The notes: a model not told the origin generated them from the sequence alone. Positions 12,101-23,756 are shown, numbered from the stretch's first letter. The stretch is DNA of 64,000 nucleotides from Manihot esculenta (GCF_001659605.2 NC_035164.2:6036543-6100542); one strand, 5' to 3'. Made by a program: numbers and translations.

Positions 12101-14290
12101 ATACAATTTTATTTTGCAATATATAAAAAAATAAAGAAATTTAAAGTTACCTAAAATTATTACAGCTACCCATAATAAAGGAGCAAAAAAATTAAAGATG
12201 GAGTAATTTCTTCTTTTTTCTTGAACCAATTAATTAACAAAAAAGAAATTAAAAGTAACATCACCTTTCTAATAATTATTATTTATTGCATTTTTTTCTT
12301 AATAAAGTCAAAGGACTATATATAATAAATAGGTTCTATTTTATTCTATTTTTTTATAATTTATTATTTTAAAGTATTTTTAAATTTTAAATATTAAAAT
12401 CTTATTCCAATAATTATCTAAAATTAATTTTGTTATAAATATGTATAAAATTATATACATATTTATAACAAAATTAATGAATAAGTTTTTTAAATAGTTA
12501 TGTAATACGAAGGTTAATGAATTCTTGCATTAATAAGTTTTTTAAATATAAAACTTCGTATTATTCATTAACCTCTGTAACATTGCATCTCATACCTTTT
12601 CCCATGAATTCTTGCATTCATGCATGAAATTTTGCTGTTATCATATGCAACTAAAACTTCGTATTATAGATATAGTTGTCTGCTGTTTTATCCGCTTATT
12701 TTATTCCCTGAACTCATCAGGGTGTGAACTTACACTGGATTACTTTTAGATTCCTAAACTTGTTTTCTCTGACTTCAAACTTAAATCTAAGCGGAGAATC
12801 TCAGTTGATAGCAGTTTCGTTATCACTCTGATTTCACCCATGTCATTTTGATCTTGTTGATGGAACTTGAACATATCATTTCTTTTGACCTCCTAATTGC
12901 TGGCTTCCTGTTTTGCAGTCCTGAAGTTGTTAATTGCTCAGCCAGAACTGGATTGGATATGCTCACGAAACACTATGCTGAGGCCATTGGTTTTGACATT
13001 GTCTTCTTCTTGCCAGATAGTGAAGATGATTTTGCTTCCTATACTGAGTTTCTTCGCTATTTGGGTTCAAAAGACCGTGCTGGTGTTGCCAAGTTTGACG
13101 ATGGGACAACACTATTTTTGGTGCCTCCATCGGATTTCTTAACTAAGGTGTTGAAAGTTGCAGGACCTGAACGTCTCTATGGTGTAGTCCTCAAGATGCC
13201 ACATGTCCCTGGTAGTGCATTAATACAGCCACAGCTACAACAGCCCGGCCATTTTCCTCAGTATATCGATAGGCATCATATTCCTCCACCAGAAGCCGAG
13301 TATAATCAAATTCCTCAGGATGAACATATGATGCCACTGGATTATAGGGTTTTGCATGAGGATTCAAAATCTCTGTCGAAATCATTTTATACACCACCAA
13401 CCGAGGCTATTGCAGAGCAGTCTATTCCTCAGGACTATGCTTCTAATAACTCTGTAGCAGCTTCTCAAGCAGGAGTTTCGTTGACACCTGAGCTTATTGC
13501 CACTCTTACATCTCTAATGCCTGCAAATGCACAGTCAACTGGTTTAGAAGGTGGTCAGCCAGTATCAGGCTCTGTTGTTAGGCCTCCATATTCTGCAGTT
13601 GCTACTGATAAAGGAACTTCCTCACTTGGATGGAAGAATGATAATCAGGTGTCTGGAAACACAAATCATGTACAATTTGGGAACCAGTTCAACTCCCAGG
13701 CACAAGTTCCGTCTCAGTTTCAACCTCACCTGTCTCTTTCTAAGGGACCTTATAATCCAGCAATGGTGCCTGCAAACACCCAAATCCAAGATTCTTCCAT
13801 CAACCTATCACATCAGGATGGAATTCCATCTAGGTCTTTGACTAGTGTTTCCATGCCTTCCCAAAGTGGACAAGTTGGTGTATCATCACAAGTCAGCCAG
13901 CAGTATAAGCTTGATGTTCCTCATCAGAAGGGATATGGTGGAATGGTGCATGGAACGGATGTTTCTGCTTCATATAATCCACCTGTTATTCAGCAACCTA
14001 ATAATCATGTTGCCTTCTCTAGTCAGGCTCAGGGTGGTAATCAATCCCAGGTACAATCTGGGATGGCTCTATCTGCTGACAAACTGAATCAGCAGAATCC
14101 TAGTCAGATGCAGCAATTCCAAACTGCTCTTCCTGGAGCTGCTCAGGGCACATCAGAGGTCGAGGTTGACAAGAATCAGCGATACCAATCAACACTACAG
14201 TTTGCAGCAAGCCTCCTCCTCCAGATACAGCAGCAACAACAGCAACAAACGGGCAATCCTGCAGTGCGTGGGTCTGGAAATCAACAATGA
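5877..14290 (+). CDS. FPA: Flowering time control protein FPA (RRM/SPOC, Spen family), 5 coding exons
   Basis: Exons: 5877-6161, 9631-9876, 10282-10344, 10722-11722 and 12919-14290. All introns are GT-AG. The joined length is 2967 bp, 988 aa. The first three introns are phase 0; the fourth splits a Leu codon. The protein has three RRMs, a SPOC domain and a long Q/N/S/P-rich tail with a short polyglutamine run near the end. Known role: a nuclear RNA-binding protein of the autonomous flowering pathway in Arabidopsis that promotes proximal cleavage and polyadenylation, represses FLC through its antisense RNAs and limits its own mRNA. The Arabidopsis protein is about 900 aa, so this one is slightly longer. 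The start ATG lies in AACAATGGCA, a good plant context. I see no defect in the frame. Confidence 0.95.
6162..9630 (+). other. FPA intron 1 (3.5 kb)
   Basis: A long first intron, starting GTTTGTTG and ending CTGTTTTCAG. The exon 1 frame continues 80 codons into it to a stop at 6399-6401, and an AATAAA lies at 6438-6443. It also holds a CTT microsatellite near 9005-9032. I see no second gene; the open frames inside have no recognisable domain. Arabidopsis FPA is known to autoregulate by poly(A) site use in its intron 1. Confidence 0.8.
9631..9876 (+). CDS. FPA: FPA exon 2: RRM2
   Basis: Codes for residues 96-177. RRM2 has RNP2 LWVGGF at 102-107 and RNP1 NTAFIEY at about 136-142. The acceptor is TTTTCAG|GCC and the donor AGG|GTAAGT, a strong site. 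Confidence 0.92.
10282..10344 (+). CDS. FPA: FPA exon 3: 21-residue linker
   Basis: A 63-bp microexon-like exon between RRM2 and RRM3 encoding a charged linker ([17 protein letters not shown] and on). It is flanked by CTGACAG and GTGATT and is exactly in phase, so skipping it would keep the frame. Confidence 0.85.
10722..11722 (+). CDS. FPA: FPA exon 4: RRM3, linker and start of SPOC
   Basis: Codes from residue 199. RRM3 has LWVGYP at about 215-220 and HYSFVEF at about 250-256. A Pro/Ser/Arg-rich linker follows, including basic PKRSRID, a possible nuclear localisation signal. The SPOC domain begins around residue 501 ([18 protein letters not shown]). The donor is CT|GTGAGT. Confidence 0.92.
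11723..12918 (+). other. FPA intron 4 with AT-rich insertion and perfect inverted repeat
   Basis: The intron interrupts the SPOC domain. About 11980-12600 is markedly AT-rich and looks like inserted repeat DNA. At 12423-12447 and 12454-12478 there is a perfect 25-bp inverted repeat around a 6-nt loop (AAATTA). A second, imperfect inverted pair built on AATACGAAG and its complement lies at about 12505-12570. Confidence 0.75.
12423..12478. repeat. Perfect 25-bp inverted repeat in FPA intron 4
   Basis: Left arm 12423-12447 and right arm 12454-12478 are exact reverse complements, with a 6-nt loop. The transcript could form a long AU hairpin. This may be a MITE fragment. Confidence 0.85.
12919..14290 (+). 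CDS. FPA: FPA exon 5: rest of SPOC and Q/N/S/P-rich tail
   Basis: Completes the SPOC domain ([19 protein letters not shown], then the FLPDSEDDF and RLYGVVLK blocks). A low-complexity tail of about 360 residues rich in Q, N, S and P follows, with a QQQQQQQ run just before the TGA. The acceptor is TTTTGCAG|TCC. Prion-like tails of this type support condensate formation in RNA-processing factors; that is inference here. Confidence 0.93.
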
Positions 14291-14306
14291 GATTCCTTTA
14301 ATATCG

Positions 14307-14598
14307 GTATGCACTCTTACTATTACTAAATGATTTTTTTAATCTATTTTTAGTTGGATTGTTGAATCTGTCTAGAGGATAATTACATTTCTTCTAGAAG
14401 TGTTCTAGTTTTGCTTGTTTGTTTGTTTGTTTGATTATCATGAAATGTGTTGTAGTGTTTTTTTATTTTTTATTTTTTCTGCTGTTGTATTTCTTTTTTT
14501 GTTTGCTGGGGAAAACAAACTGTATTTATATGATTCTTTTTGGCTGCACACATGCATATGGGAAAACCCTACAAGTTAGATTGTCATTGATTTTGCAG
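14307..14598 (+). other. Probable 3'UTR intron of FPA
   Basis: The sequence after the stop offers a consensus-like donor (ATCG|GTATGC) and a T-rich acceptor (TTTTGCAG|TC). The donor is 16 nt after the stop codon, closer than the 50-55 nt usually needed to trigger nonsense-mediated decay. Sequence-only prediction. Confidence 0.45.
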
Positions 14599-14641
14599 TC
14601 TGCTTTAATATAGAGATTACAGCAAAGATGATTTGAAGTAT

Positions 14642-14647
14642 AATAAA
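14642..14647 (+). terminator. AATAAA poly(A) signal after FPA
   Basis: AATAAA lies in TATAATAAATTTT, downstream of the predicted 3'UTR splice acceptor and followed by T-rich sequence. Other AATAAA-like sites lie further on (near 15229), so the exact end is open. Confidence 0.4.
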
Positions 14648-16016
14648 TTTTTTCAGTGGTGATACTAGTACATTATTTCAATTACAGCAACATAGAATGT
14701 TGAAAGGTTGTTGTTTCCTTCTTATTTCAAACTTTGAAAGTGCTAGGTTTCTTGTAATGTGTTCAAGAAGAGTTGACATGCTTTAGCACTGTTATTCATA
14801 ATCTGTTGTATGCTATTTTTGGGAAAGGGGAGAGAGGGAGAATTTGTTTCTTAAGATGTGGGCTCTACAGCCTCATTTTCTCCCCATTCTCTTTCCTTCC
14901 ACTTTCCCCCTCTCCCAAACACAGCATTATATAGCTAAGCAAGACACTGAATTAGAAAAGATGAGCACCTTATTTTTGCAAAACGTATGTACGAAATTCA
15001 TTCTCATTTTTCTTTCCTGCCCCTCCTTTTTGTGTTTTCAGCTAAGGGAATATCAACTTTGCTTCCACTTCCATTCTCTTTTCTTTCTATTTTGTCTAGA
15101 GGAGAAAACAATGATCAGGAATTGATTTCTTTTCACTAGTTTCAATTTACTTCCAGTCTCACTTCATTTCGTTCCCATTTGGAGTATGGACATAATGTTT
15201 ATGTCCAGATATCTGGTAGCAGATTATGCAAATAAATCAAGTAGCATTGTACAAGCGAATGGGTAGCTGTAGAAGTACATTCATTAAACCATATCAATTC
15301 ATTGAAGCATAACCTACCATTTCGATTTTGGATGTCTTTGTGTGTGCAAAATTGGAAGTCTATGGAATTAACTTCATATGCCTGACTTTTAGCTTGAGGT
15401 CAAGAGGATATTTGGTGTTTCTCCATGATATTCATCGGCAAATTGAGAAAATATAAAGAGAAGGGATTGGTGTTTCTTTTGTGGGGAAATGATACTATAG
15501 AAAACCCAAAGGGTTGGTGGTTGTGGTGGTTAAGGTGAGTGGGTTTCAATTTTAACCCTAAAACCGAATTGAACTGACTTAATTCGTTTTGTTGGTTAGT
15601 TTTCTTTTTGTCTTCTTTTATCATTTTAAAGTTGTTTGGTTTTATCAATTCATTTGGGTTAGTATAGTAAAAAGCCAAATTATTTGGATCAAATCTATAT
15701 TCCCTAGAGTGCTGACAATTTATTACCCTAAAAATTTTAAAATCCTTAATCTATCTCTTGTTTTTGTCATCGCTTCCTTTTTGCTTTGCCCTCTTTTAGT
15801 CTTTCTTCACTTCATCACTCCTCTCTCCTTTCTCTTTCTTACTCTCATTCTCCTTTGGACTCAAAGTCCCATCCTAGACTCTTAAGCTTTTTGCTCCTCA
15901 CTAATCCTCGCATTTCATTAATTCACTGCATTGAAGCATTGATTCATAGTTCGCTCTAAAGTCTCTCATTGGTCTTCACTCTTATTGCTAATTGCTACTT
16001 CCACCTCAACATTCGC
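14648..16016. other. Intergenic DNA, no gene seen
   Basis: T-rich and of low coding potential. It includes short stretches resembling the CCGAATTGAACTGA family of dicot repeats near 15560. The open frames are short and lack any domain. Confidence 0.5.
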
Positions 16017-16520
16017 TGTAATAGTCCGGCTAAAACTTCTAAAACTCACTTTCCACTTGATCCAAAATAGTTAATTCAAATTATTTAGTAGTTTTTGCTA
16101 GATATTATATAAACCTGAATTTTTTTCCATTGCTGCTCGATGTGGGAGAAGCGTGAGATGTCACAATCTTTTCCACTCAATTTTGTGATGTCCACGTCGC
16201 AATATTGCTATGCTGAATTAGGTACAATTGCTGCAAAGTCAGAACAGGACCTTCAAGTATTGTGGTTTGCTAATGTCTCGAACAGTTTCATCTCGTTCCC
16301 CAATCGCCCTTTCCTCGCAGGTCTTAACTCCTAACTTCGCATGATTTTTTGATCTAGGTAGCTCTAATACTAATTATAACAGTTTGGGCCTAAGTACCTT
16401 TTGAGCCCATTTAGTTAAAATGATTAACCTAAATTATTTAGTAGTTTTTGCTAACTATTGTATAAACCTCAAATTTTTCCCATCGCTGCACGATGCGGGA
16501 TAAGAGTGGGACGTCACATC
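16017..16520 (+). repeat. Pair of LTR-like remnants ending GGGA-CGTCACA
   Basis: Two imperfect direct copies of about 85 bp occur at about 16083-16170 and 16436-16520. Each runs from ATTATTTAGTAGTTTTTGCTA through TATATAAACCT and CGATG(T/C)GGGA to a CACGTC-like end. Just before the first, TGTAATAGTCCGGCTAAAAC resembles the start of a gypsy LTR. I read these as decayed LTR fragments or a partial duplication. No internal retroelement genes are present. Confidence 0.4.
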
Positions 16521-19500
16521 CAATTCTATAGTGCTAATCACTTGGTCTTTGATCATAATGTGCTTACCTCTCCAGGATTACTTACCACCTATTACAATGA
16601 AATACCCATTGGAGGAAGCACCAGGAAAGCCCATACCCTCCACCACCACAATGACTACCAACCACCAGATCCGCACTCTTGGTCCCTATCATTTTTGCCA
16701 CTATCTAATGCTGCTGCTATTTTTCACCTATTAATTGTCTCAAAAATCTTTTTGGTTTTTAATTTGTTTCGTTTTTCTTTCAGTTGTATTGCAATATCTA
16801 TTGTGATTTCTTGGTGTTTTTCCCTTCTATGTGAATTTGTTACTAGTGTTTTCTTTATTTCTCACATGGATTATTATCTCTTCGTTTGGAATTAAGAATT
16901 TTGCAAGAATTCAATTCAGTTGATTCATTTTCTTACAATTCTCTTATTTGAAATGAAAGAATTCATTTTTTGTAACTTAAAAATTTTTCATCATGTATGA
17001 AAATGAAATCGTGTATGATTTTGCAAGTTTTCATTTGAATTCTCTTCTTGCAAAATCATTCATGCCAAACGAAGGGTGTGAAATTGAGTTTCCCATGATT
17101 TGTGTTGTTTGTGCAATGGCAGATTGATGTAATTTTTCAATTCAACAAGCTAATTTATTTGGTTCGATTAGTTACTCTGGATTGGTTCGGTTTTGTTATT
17201 TATAAAGTGCAGTTCAATTTTTTTGGTTTTCTAGTTCAATCGAACTGGCTTTGAAGGGATATCATGCACTGGATTGGATGTCCCTCTTGGATAGAACTTA
17301 TGTTGTGCTCTCCTTGTGCTTCATTGCTTCTGTTATTTTGTGATGTGTTTGCATGATTTGGGGCTCTACATATGCTGGTAATTAGAGATTAGCTTCTCTC
17401 TTGTTGTTGCTTAATATGGCAATCTCTCATCTGTTCTCCTTGAGCGTACAGCGATCGTTTGTCTGCATTTATTTTCCATCTTTGCTTCTAACAAATTCTA
17501 GTTCCGGTTGTAGATTGCGTATGTTTGTGAATATCATTCATGAATCATTTGTCTAGAAGGCAGTGCTGGTTATATATGCATGTTTCTGTTGACGCATTTC
17601 ATGCAGTAACTTTAGTTTGTTAGATATGCTTTATATTCTGTTGTTTTGCAATTGCGTCATATTAGCTTGCTCCTGTGTTCTTTGGATCTTTTCTCATTAT
17701 CTTAAGACTTTCTGCTTGTCATTATTTATGTTTAGATTGATCTACATATTTTTTGTAATTATGAGATGTAATTCTACCTTGTAAGAGCGTGCTTTAGATA
17801 AATTTGAAATACTATATTGATATTATTAAAGCATCTTGAGTGTGGCCAAAAAATTTTTAACTAGAATTTGCTCAAACTTGATCTCTTTTACGAGGGAGGG
17901 GGGGAAAAACCTCAATAAATGAAGCCCAATATTTGGACCTAATTTTTAAGCGAAACAGGCATAAAAGGCAATATAAGCTAAATATTTGGACCTAATTATT
18001 CCGCGAAATACGCGTTTATGTTTCTTTACGATTGGTATCTGGCACACGAACTGATGGGGTCTAGTCATATAATCCTGGTGTGGCATCAGATATACCACTC
18101 CGACTTGCTCGTTCATGCTCTAGATCCAGGTTTACATGTTTGTAGGTAGTTAATTATAACGAGTGTATTGCAGGTGTGAATGAACTTAAATGGAATGCTT
18201 ACCGTCTCGCCTTTTTTATAGTGTACAAGGTAATGTAAGCTTTGGTGAGGTTAATAGGAGTGCCAAAAAACATAACCTGAAATCACTACTCCAGCACTTC
18301 TCCAGTCCTATAGATCGAATTATAAATAATCAGAAAATGCTCATGATTTGTATGCACCTCTTCCATAAGGAATAACGATATGGCCTTGTGCTATTGTTGA
18401 GGGAACCTTCTGTTAAAGTGTAGTTGCACCGATTTCAAATTCCTATCGTAATGATTTTTCAGCAGATTAGTTGGAGCAGTGTACGTTTATCAGATAGTTT
18501 CCCTCATTTAAAGAGAACGCTAGTTCAGTCTAGGCTTTCTAAGAATCTGGTTGGCAGAAATTGTGGTAATCCACTTTTGCTCGGCTTTGACATGGATAGG
18601 GATGTGAAGTGATATTATATCTATGGAATTTGGCGAAGAAGTGTGATAAGTAAATATAAATAAGTATAATGAGCGGATGATTACCTATGAATATCTTTCT
18701 GAATGTTAGGGTCAAAGCTAAGTTTTTTAATGGGAAAAGTTTGTTTCCTGGAAAATCCTGTGGAAGCCATTTTACTAAACAATCTATGGTTTTTTCTTGA
18801 AATAAGGCAATCAAATGCTCTCGTTACAGCTGAGGTGTGTGGCAGTTGGATGAGAAAATTAATATAATTTGGGAGTTCGCTGTGTTTTTGCGAGTAAAGA
18901 AGCGGTGAGTTTGTTAAGAGTCGGTGTGGAGAGTAAATTGTCGCGAACGGGTGGATTTGAAGTCATCTTTTTGCTTAACCAAAAATACAAATTTTAGAAA
19001 AGTAATGGTTGCCATTTTCAAAACTACTTTTGAAGCAAATTTTAATAATATTTACTATGAAAGTGATCGTATTAAATTTCTATCTCAAGTATTTTTCTTT
19101 TTTTATTTTTTTTTAAAGAAAGATACGTAAACCAACGATAGATATGGTATAATGATGTTTGTATTTTATTTTGCGCAATTTGAATTGTAGTTCTGCGTTC
19201 TTAGAAGCAAGAATCCTGAATTCCTTATTGATAAAAGGTTAAATATTTAAGGTGAGGTAAGGAAATGAAGTGGAACTCACTCTCGGAAATGAATAATTTT
19301 CTCACGAATGCCATAAATCTTTTACTGCTGTTTGTTTTTTCATGGTTTTGGTGATTTGATAATTATTTATTTTCCTAAAATAACGTGGCCAAATTTTATC
19401 CTGTGATAAACAGGATTTGCATGGCTGTAATTGTCGTAGTTTGATTCGTATAATAAACAGTTTTTTTTTTTTTAATGGATGTCTGGTATGTGTAGCAGGT

Positions 19501-19849
19501 AGTGGGACGTTATTTGTTATCCGAAGATGAGAGAGATACAATTGGGTGTTAGCCTTTTATCTGTTCCAATGGAGAAAGTTTGCGATTCGAATCAAAGATT
19601 GCCCAAAACGTTGCGTTTTCGTTTGGCGTTTGCTGATGATGTGGGTAGGAATTAAAAATGCAGTGTACAAATAGTTTGTTTTGGACCTTGTTTTTACTTC
19701 TCAAGTAATCCTTTTCTAACGTTTCATTTAGGTGTGCAATTTCCCCATGCGTTTAATTCTCGATTACTATCGACGCCCAAATTTTCCAAATGAAGTTTAT
19801 TTATACCTTTTTTTTTTTTTTCAAATTAAACGATGTGTTTAAGAGCAGC
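16521..19849. other. Intergenic DNA, no gene supported
   Basis: The region contains only short open frames without domains. Near 17140-17260 there is another GGTTCGG-type fragment, and near 19461 a poly-T tract. It could hold non-coding transcripts, but nothing in the sequence decides that. Confidence 0.45.
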
Positions 19850-20310
19850 CAAATGGGTTTACGGGTTGGACATTCACGAAAATAATCAGATTAGAATTCA
19901 AACTTGACTCTGATTATTATTTATAATACTCGAATTCATTGTAAAACCATCTTAATTTCATTCTAATTTATTCTAAATTACTCACGCCCGTGTTGAAGAG
20001 TTTGTATAACTTTTTTATTGTTAACTAACCATTTATGCAAAAATCTATTTTTCTTAATAATTTTATATTATCATTTCAATGATCACTTTATTTTATTTTT
20101 TATGTCAGAATATATACAAAAGTTTGTACATATTTCACAAAATTATAATTTTATTAGGAACAAACAATAGTGGGTTCCGCAAAAATGAGCATATTGGAAC
20201 TCGAATCCATTTAACAAATTCAATACTTATACCCATTATAAACTCAATTACATTTTAGTTTGAGTTACTCAAACTCGATTATTATCCAAAAAATACGAAA
20301 CCCATTTAAT
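19850..20310. repeat. Foldback-like AT-rich repeat
   Basis: It begins CCAAATGGGTTTACGGGTTGG and ends ACGAAACCCATTTAA, so AAATGGGTTT and AAACCCATTT face each other about 450 bp apart. Inside are ACTCGAATTC and GAACTCGAATCC in repeated form. It is probably a degraded non-autonomous element of unknown class. Confidence 0.3.
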
Positions 20311-20780
20311 TTTACAATTTTTAATTTAATAAGTTACATAAAATATTAGTTAACAGATTAATCAATATTAAAATTTGATATGCGGAATCTCAAACTGAGT
20401 ATTACTTATAAAATTCGATGAAATTAGATACCCACAAAAATTTAATCTATGAACAACTCTAAATTTTATATTTTAATTAATTAGTTATATAGATGAATTC
20501 AATTAATGTATATTCTGCATAAAAATTCTGACTCTGAAAATTGTTAAACCGTTGCAATCCCTAAATTTCATGAATTAGCATCCGATTCCAGCCCTACCTT
20601 AAGTTATAAGCACGAGAAATATCACATCAATACCACTTTATTCACATGTAAAAACCATATCCACGAGGACTATGCTCTCTCCATACATCATCATTCATCA
20701 ACCTAATCATAACATTTAACGATCCTCATCACATCAAATTTAAATACTCTCTTATTTTCAGATCTTCTATTTTGCACATA

Positions 20781-21668
20781 ATGAAGCAGAAGATTAGAGT
20801 CATTCAAATTACAATATTGCCCTCTCTTCTTCTTCTTCTGTCTCTCCTCTCCTTCTATCTCCAACTAAAATCTCTTCTACTATCCCCATCCGTTTACTCC
20901 TCTTCGACATTAAATCAAACACATTCCGTGCAAACCAAATTTAGCATCTTAATTGGAATCTTAACCCGCCCAGAAAAATCCGATCGTCGCCACTTCCTTC
21001 GCCTTGTCTATGGAATCCAATCATCACCCATAGCTGATATAGATGTAAAATTTGTATTCTGCAACCTCACAAAGCATGAGCAGAGGGTGTTTATAGCATT
21101 AGAAATCCTTCGCTTCAACGACATTATCATCTTAAATTGCACAGAGAATATGAACAATGGCAAGACCTACACCTACTTCTCTTCACTCCCACAAATCCTT
21201 CCAAAACCTTACACATATGTAATGAAAGCTGATGATGATGTCTTCATTAGGCTCACCCCATTATCTCTCTCTCTAAACCCACTTCCAAGGCTGGATTTGT
21301 ACTATGGTTTTGTGATTCCGTGCAGCAGCAAGAACCCATTTGTGGATTACATGTCAGGAATGGGATTTTTGTTGTCCTGGGATCTTGTTGAGTGGATTGG
21401 GAGATCTGGGATCCCTGCAAAGGAGACGCAAGGGCCAGAGGATAAGTTGGTTGGGAAATGGTTGAAGATTGGAAACAAAGCAAAGAATCGATTTTCTGAT
21501 AAGCCTGCAATGTATGATTATCCAGGAACAAATGGAAGGTGCTCCCATGAGCTTATACCAGAAACTGTGGCAGTTCATAGGCTTAAGAGATGGGATCAAT
21601 GGCTTCATGTTCTTGAATTTTTTAATGTCACTAAACAACTTAACAACTCCGAGTTTTTTCATTTATGA
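20781..21668 (+). CDS. GT31-family galactosyltransferase-like protein, single exon, 295 aa
   Basis: Likely a Golgi type II membrane glycosyltransferase that transfers galactose in beta-1,3 linkage. A short basic N-terminus (MKQKIRV) precedes a hydrophobic segment at about residues 9-30, the expected signal anchor. The catalytic part shows the GT31 pattern: ILIGILTRPEKSDRR near 57-70, the metal-binding DDD in MKADDDVFIRL at 151-153, YMSGMGFLLS near 190-199 and GPEDKLVGKWL near 218-228. Sequons for N-glycosylation occur at residues 45, 95, 119, 282 and 288. It is intact but shorter than the 340-400 aa plant GT31 enzymes with long stems. The start is the first in-frame ATG, after GCACATA. The acceptor substrate cannot be told; arabinogalactan or N-glycan roles are possible. 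Confidence 0.8.
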   Translation: MKQKIRVIQITILPSLLLLLSLLSFYLQLKSLLLSPSVYSSSTLNQTHSVQTKFSILIGILTRPEKSDRRHFLRLVYGIQSSPIADIDVKFVFCNLTKHEQRVFIALEILRFNDIIILNCTENMNNGKTYTYFSSLPQILPKPYTYVMKADDDVFIRLTPLSLSLNPLPRLDLYYGFVIPCSSKNPFVDYMSGMGFLLSWDLVEWIGRSGIPAKETQGPEDKLVGKWLKIGNKAKNRFSDKPAMYDYPGTNGRCSHELIPETVAVHRLKRWDQWLHVLEFFNVTKQLNNSEFFHL

Positions 21669-22319
21669 GATTTTTTGTCCATAGAAATTTGGGCCATGAG
21701 ATTCCCAATCTAGTGAATGTTAGGCCCATTTATGATATCATCGGCTCATTCGTCATTTCTTCATTAAAGTTTGATCAAAATTAAAACGTAGATTTTTTAC
21801 TTAGAACAATGTATATATATATGAACAAAAAGATTTAAAATGCCATTAATATTGTTTATTATTTATAAATTATTAAAAATTATCCTCCCGTAAATTAGGT
21901 TTCCTTAACTATTGTTTTACCAATATAATCATATTCAAATTTTATAATTATATTATAAGTTTGCCATTATTCCTATTCTCTCTCTTTTTTAGAGAGATAA
22001 AACCCTCCTTCACTTTTTTAACTTTTTTGAAGTTGTCTACTGTTAGAGTAGGGAATGGTTCTTTCTTCCTCGCTCTAGTGTGGTTGCTTTCTTTTTATAT
22101 TAAATGATGTAGATAGATTTTATTTTAATTTTTTTTAGATTGGTCCTGTTTTAGTTTTGTTTCATACAGATTATACAAAAAATTAGGAGAGAGTTATTAT
22201 GATGATTGTCTTCTTAAAAAATTTTGAATTATATAATATTATTTGTATAAAAGGTAGTGATACGGTCAGCGAAGATTTTTTAGATTGAAGTTGAAAGAAA
22301 AAATACACTTATAAGATGC
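21669..22319. other. Intergenic DNA downstream of the GT31 gene
   Basis: AT-rich sequence with a TATATATATG run near 21812 and no gene. The 3'UTR of the preceding gene should lie here. I found no strong AATAAA. Confidence 0.4.
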
Positions 22320-22800
22320 GAGTGGAGTGCTAAGCTCTCCCATGTTCTTTATATGTCAACTACTTGACAATCTATCTTATGTCCCCTACTTAGATTGCGG
22401 GAACTTTGATGAAGGGCATTTACTCTTGATTGTAGTTTCAAGGTCTGCTTGCAACATACAATGCTTTAGTAATGCAAGACTCCCTCCAGCTGTGCTTTTA
22501 GAGTGTTAAATGATTATTTCTCCGGTGGATCTGGTGAGTTATTGGCCCATCTCCGGTAGATCTAGTTTGTTATGGCAAGTCGATGTTTCTCTACTCTATC
22601 TATTTCCTTGCTGAGTCATGCTTCTTCTAGGACAGAAGACCCACTATCTAGTTAGGATTTTTTATGTATGGGCTTGGGCGTTGCTTGTATGGGCTTAGGT
22701 AGTGAGTTTTCTGAGATGCTTGTATTTTGCTCAATGGTCTTTGTATGGTTTTTAACTCTCTAATGAAATTATCTTTTGAAAAATATATATATAATTTTAC
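22320..22800 (+). mobile_element. Possible LINE 3'-end fragment
   Basis: The stretch ends TTAATGAAATTATCTTTTGAAAAA-like (near 22760-22785), after GGGCTTGGGC and TTTGTATGGTTTTTAACTC. This resembles the 3' untranslated end of plant L1 elements. No reverse transcriptase or RNase H domain is visible, so the call rests on the 3' end pattern only. Confidence 0.3.
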
Positions 22801-22891
22801 CAAATTATTATTGGTTCAATTGAGAAGAAAAATGAAATTCTAGTTAAATTACATATCCATTTAAGTAAGGAAAATGTCAAAGAATTAAATA

Positions 22892-23529
22892 TGATGAACC
22901 TGAGATCCGATAAAGTAATGGAATGAGAACACATAGGCAAATGTTTAATTCACAGGGAAATTGATGACTCTGGTTGGATTGTTGAGAGTTAATAGAGCTG
23001 ATAAGCTTCTGGTTCATAGAGATTAAGGTTTAGAAGAGAGGTTGTATATTTTGTAATTCAATGATAGCTAAAATGTATGCCCAAAAGTGGCTGGTCCAAG
23101 AATATTTATACCCTGACCATGTTAGAACATTCTGATAGATGTCATTTCGAATTGGATGGTGACGTGCTGTGACAGGTGTGTCAAACGGCTCATTAATGGC
23201 GGGCAACCGGCTAATAAATACTGAGTTGCTTCACCCATACCTGTCCATCAAGCGTGTCTTTTCTGCCAGCCCTATGGCACACGTAATTATGACCCTATAG
23301 AGGCTCATATGCTTTGAAGAGACCGATCAGCTGGCTCTGAGCATAGGTGAGGTAGGTTCACCTATTCTGGGCATGGATATGGTTAAAGGGGCAGGAGGTC
23401 TAGTCTGCACACTATGTAGAATGGACTTTCTATAGCCCGGTCATAGCGGGGGCCTAATATGGGGGACTCTTTTGCTTCTCTTGTATATGTATCGTGATCT
23501 CTGTGGAATTCATCATTATTATGTTATCA
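22892..23529 (-). mobile_element. Probable 3' LTR of Tat copy A (minus strand)
   Basis: On the minus strand the segment begins TGATAACATAATAATG after a purine-rich run (GAAGCGAAAGGGTATT, compare the tracts of copies B and C) and ends near GTTCATCA. GGGTATAAATATTC near 23105-23118 on the minus strand would be its TATA box. Its place just beyond the extra gene matches copy B. The left edge is a guess between 22892 and 22895; the partner LTR was not found. Confidence 0.35.
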
Positions 23530-23756
23530 AATACCCTTTCGCTTCTTCAAGGGTTATTTATGGCGATTGGAGGTGCGAATTGAGTTCAACGCTTTTATTA
23601 CCAAGTGTGTACTCATTAATTCCCTTTGAATTATGAAGAGTTGTCATAAGTATGCATGACACGCACGCACGCCCTTCCATAGGCATCTTGATGGCTGCCA
23701 CTGTTTGGATTACCGAAACACAATTTTTTTAATGCTCATAAATGCTTTATTTCGAG

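Noticed and set aside
16458..16895. 145-codon open frame
   Set aside because: Starts within an LTR-like remnant and ends in low-complexity T-rich sequence; no recognisable domain.
18190..19130. Short open frames that might be small genes
   Set aside because: About 60-90 codons, no similarity recognised, no promoter or splice signals that stand out.
20772..20780. Upstream TTG as start of the GT31 gene
   Set aside because: Plant translation would use the ATG at 20781; nothing supports a non-ATG start.
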